From: Chaunax sp. Z400
Taxonomy: Eukaryota; Chordata; Actinopteri; Lophiiformes; Chaunacidae
DNA: 64,000 nt
Direction: 5' to 3'
NCBI GenBank assembly: GCA_037577475.1
Contig: CM075204.1
Location: 5,812,855 to 5,876,854 of the forward strand
Position 1 is the stretch's first letter. The number at the start of each line of letters is the position of its first letter. The notes under the pieces were generated by a model, which saw only the letters and a list, made by a program, of their open reading frames with translations, had not been told where the DNA came from and made no database searches. Position numbers and translations under genes: made by a program. This document shows positions 61,935 through 64,000 of this stretch, piece by piece.

Positions 61935-62280
61935 TGTAAAATGAAATGAAAATTCAAACCCTTTTAATTATCTGATTTGTTGGAGAGAGAAAAAACAGAA
62001 ATATTAGAGAAGTCTCTGTTTCTGCTGCTCTGAATATGCATTGGATTAAAAATCTGAACAATTTGTTCTGTAAAAAGGAAATGAAATGATATATTTTGCT
62101 GATAATATGGCACCATTTTAGTTTACTACCATGATTCTTTGGGATTCTCGTCTTAAGGAACAATCAGTTTAAATTAGTCTGGAGATTTCTTGCTGCAGCT
62201 TACCGTTTGACTTTGACTCAATATGTTCAGATTCAGACAATCCAAAGAAACAAAGTTTACCTGTATGAATAGTCCACCCA

Positions 62281-62560
62281 AGAATACTGAGAGCTCAGTG
62301 GATGGGCGATAGTTGGTGACACAAGGCAAGGCGGTTGCTACATCCTGGTTAGCCTACTCCATCTGCCTATTAGTCTGTGGATGCTAACCAGAGAAGAGCC
62401 TGAACACGTGGAGGACCAGGTGGTCTGCAGTCTCAGAGGCAGAGGGTAGTTTAGGAAGAGAAGTGCACGGCCCTGGAGAAGCCACTATGGTTTAACTGGT
62501 GGCGTTACCGTCAGCTAGTGGTCGACCGCTGAGGACGGGCAGAGGATGCAGCAAACCAGT
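62281..62560 (-). pseudogene. Decayed Ty3/Gypsy-type integrase fragment
   Basis: On the minus strand, 62395-62310 reads SG*HPQTNRQME*ANQDVATAL. This is the integrase-core motif of Ty3/Gypsy retrotransposons (SGYHPQ-NGQ-ER-NQ) with the tyrosine and another position turned into stops. Adjacent minus-strand text (LPLRL, LVLHVF-like) suits the upstream integrase region but is rearranged. No LTRs are recognised. It is a dead fragment. Confidence 0.65.
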
Positions 62561-63284
62561 GGGGGGTTGTGTTATACAAGAGAACACCTTGCATTTGTAA
62601 TATTATACAGCCAGTACAGCATAAAACACAATCATTGGAGACATTTGACCAACGCTGAACAATCTAAATCATTTTCCTCGCTGACGACTGTCGTGTTCTT
62701 CCTACAATGGCTCCATCCCCACAACTAAAATGCAATAGCAGCTTTTACATTTACTGTAGGTGTTGAAGGTGGGTGTATGTGTGACATCTGTGCAAACATT
62801 CTTCCAAACACTGAGTTCAAGAGAAAGAGGATGAGCATTGTCTGCTTGTGTTGTCATGGAGACCATCGGAGAGAGTGTAATATCGAGGGCTTATTTCTGG
62901 CAAAGAAGTGGGAATGAAGTATTTTACTGTTCATTTCAGTCACAACTCCTGCTTCTCCTCCCCGGCTCGGTATCTGAGCTTTTTCTTCTGATGCATTCAG
63001 GGCTTAAGTGACATCTGTGTTTCCCTTTCAAAGCAGTAATGATTACTGCTGAATGCCAACGCAAACAATAATAAGGGGACGGCTGCTTTGATAAAATAAC
63101 CACAAATGAGATGCTTTCAAGTGAGAGACGTTTATTTGGACATTTCTGGCCAATGTGAACCACAAAAGCAAATACAGGAAATGAATCCACTTTGAACCAA
63201 ATTTATGCCCCCCTCTAGATTCTGTCAACAGTATCTGTTAGTAGTTTTATACCCCTGATTTAAATGGTGGATATTGAATTACCT

Positions 63285-63460
63285 CTGCCAAGGAGGTTCT
63301 GTTTTCACCATATGTTTGTTGGTTGCTTGATTTTTAAGCAGACTTACACAAAAACTACAGAACAGATTCCCATGAAACTTGGTGGAAGGATTCAATTTTG
63401 ATATGGATCTGGATGAATGCGTGGGATCCGTTGGGCCTTGGCGGAGGGGCGCGGTCTATC
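63285..63460 (+). repeat. Dispersed repeat family D, plus-strand copy with both ends
   Basis: It starts 'acctctgccaaggaggttctgttttcacc', continues 'tgtttgttggttgcttg', 'cttacacaaaaactac', 'cccatgaaacttggtggaagg', and ends 'ccttggcggaggggcgcggtctatcgagtg'. Start and end motifs are imperfect complements ('ccaaggaggt' and 'ccttggcgg'). This is the most complete copy in the window. Confidence 0.75.
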
Positions 63461-64000
63461 GAGTGTCAATCTGTGAAATAAATTCTTCAAAAACACGACA
63501 GCCGTTGAACCGAAACTGAATACAAAAAGAGATCATGGCACAGTATTCAAATGCTGCAGAACGAACATTGCATTCATGGGACAGATGACCTTGTAAACCA
63601 GAGCATCTCAAGAGGCACATAGTGGAGATGAAGAGATGCAGTGCTACACACAGCATGCTGCACAATGATGAGATCAAGGAGGCGGTTTGGTTTAAGAGTT
63701 CATCTTTAAGATGATTTTCTCAATGGGATTTCTCCTGCGGTCAAAGTGTTTCATTTGCTAATCGAGGTGCTTCTTCTGGATCTTATGAAACACGTCTGAT
63801 TATGTATCTACAGATATTGAAATTAGTCTGAGTGGAAAATAAGATTATGTTGCAATAAAGACAGCTGATTAACTGTGTGCATACATACACTGTAAACAAA
63901 ATGTTATGAACATGCAATAATCCACAGTGGAAAGCCCAAAGCGGACCTCTATCCTGCATAAACAGAGGAAATGATTGAGAGGGAATGCAGGTTAACAAAA

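Larger units (their letters stand above)
61940..64000. other. Intergenic flank
   Basis: Downstream of the kinase gene there is a Gypsy relic (62281-62560) and a family D repeat (63285-63460). I see no other feature and no ORF with homology. Confidence 0.7.

Overview
The window looks like nuclear DNA of a ray-finned (teleost) fish. The evidence is spliced vertebrate genes with GT-AG introns, very abundant (TG/CA)n microsatellites, decayed Tc1-like transposons, degenerate LINE reverse transcriptase, and SINE-like repeats with tRNA-type promoter boxes. There are no bacterial-style operons, no CRISPR array and no intact mobile element. The exact species cannot be read from the sequence.

Region 1 (1 to about 33.6 kb, + strand) is the 3' part of chst11, chondroitin 4-O-sulfotransferase 1. 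Three coding exons are present: 7723-7808, 30209-30438 and 31439-32063 (stop included). The first exon, with the cytoplasmic tail and membrane anchor, lies upstream of the window. The three exons encode 313 residues, the length expected for everything after exon 1 in the human protein as I recall it. They carry both PAPS-binding segments. The 22.4-kb second intron is mostly microsatellites, LINE 3' ends and dispersed repeats. The 1000-bp third intron consists largely of a dead Tc1-like transposon. A 33-bp perfect tandem duplication covers the pyrimidine tract of the acceptor before exon 30209-30438.

Region 2 (about 33.6 to 58.2 kb) is gene-poor. It holds a decayed Tc1-like element, a 5'-truncated LINE with reverse transcriptase motifs, a GC-rich composite repeat at about 52.9-54.0 kb, a second inverted Tc1 copy at 57.3-57.9 kb, several dispersed repeats and microsatellites. 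I see no convincing protein gene there.

Region 3 (about 58.2 to 61.95 kb, + strand) is a compact nine-exon gene for a 458-residue HIPK-like protein kinase. It has a complete catalytic core, an altered activation loop and a short basic, cysteine-containing C-terminal tail in place of the long HIPK C-terminus. An RFX X-box-like palindrome, a CRE and a CCAAT box lie 150-210 bp upstream of the start codon. Region 4 (61.95-64 kb) holds a decayed Ty3/Gypsy integrase fragment on the minus strand and a dispersed repeat.

The two genes have no evident functional link. One enzyme acts in the Golgi on chondroitin and the other is probably a regulatory kinase of a family I recall as expanded in fish. I found no clear undescribed multi-gene system. 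The most useful leads are the divergent kinase and its promoter, the splice-acceptor duplication, the perfect 29-bp hairpin at 969-1031, and the repeat families shared between distant sites.
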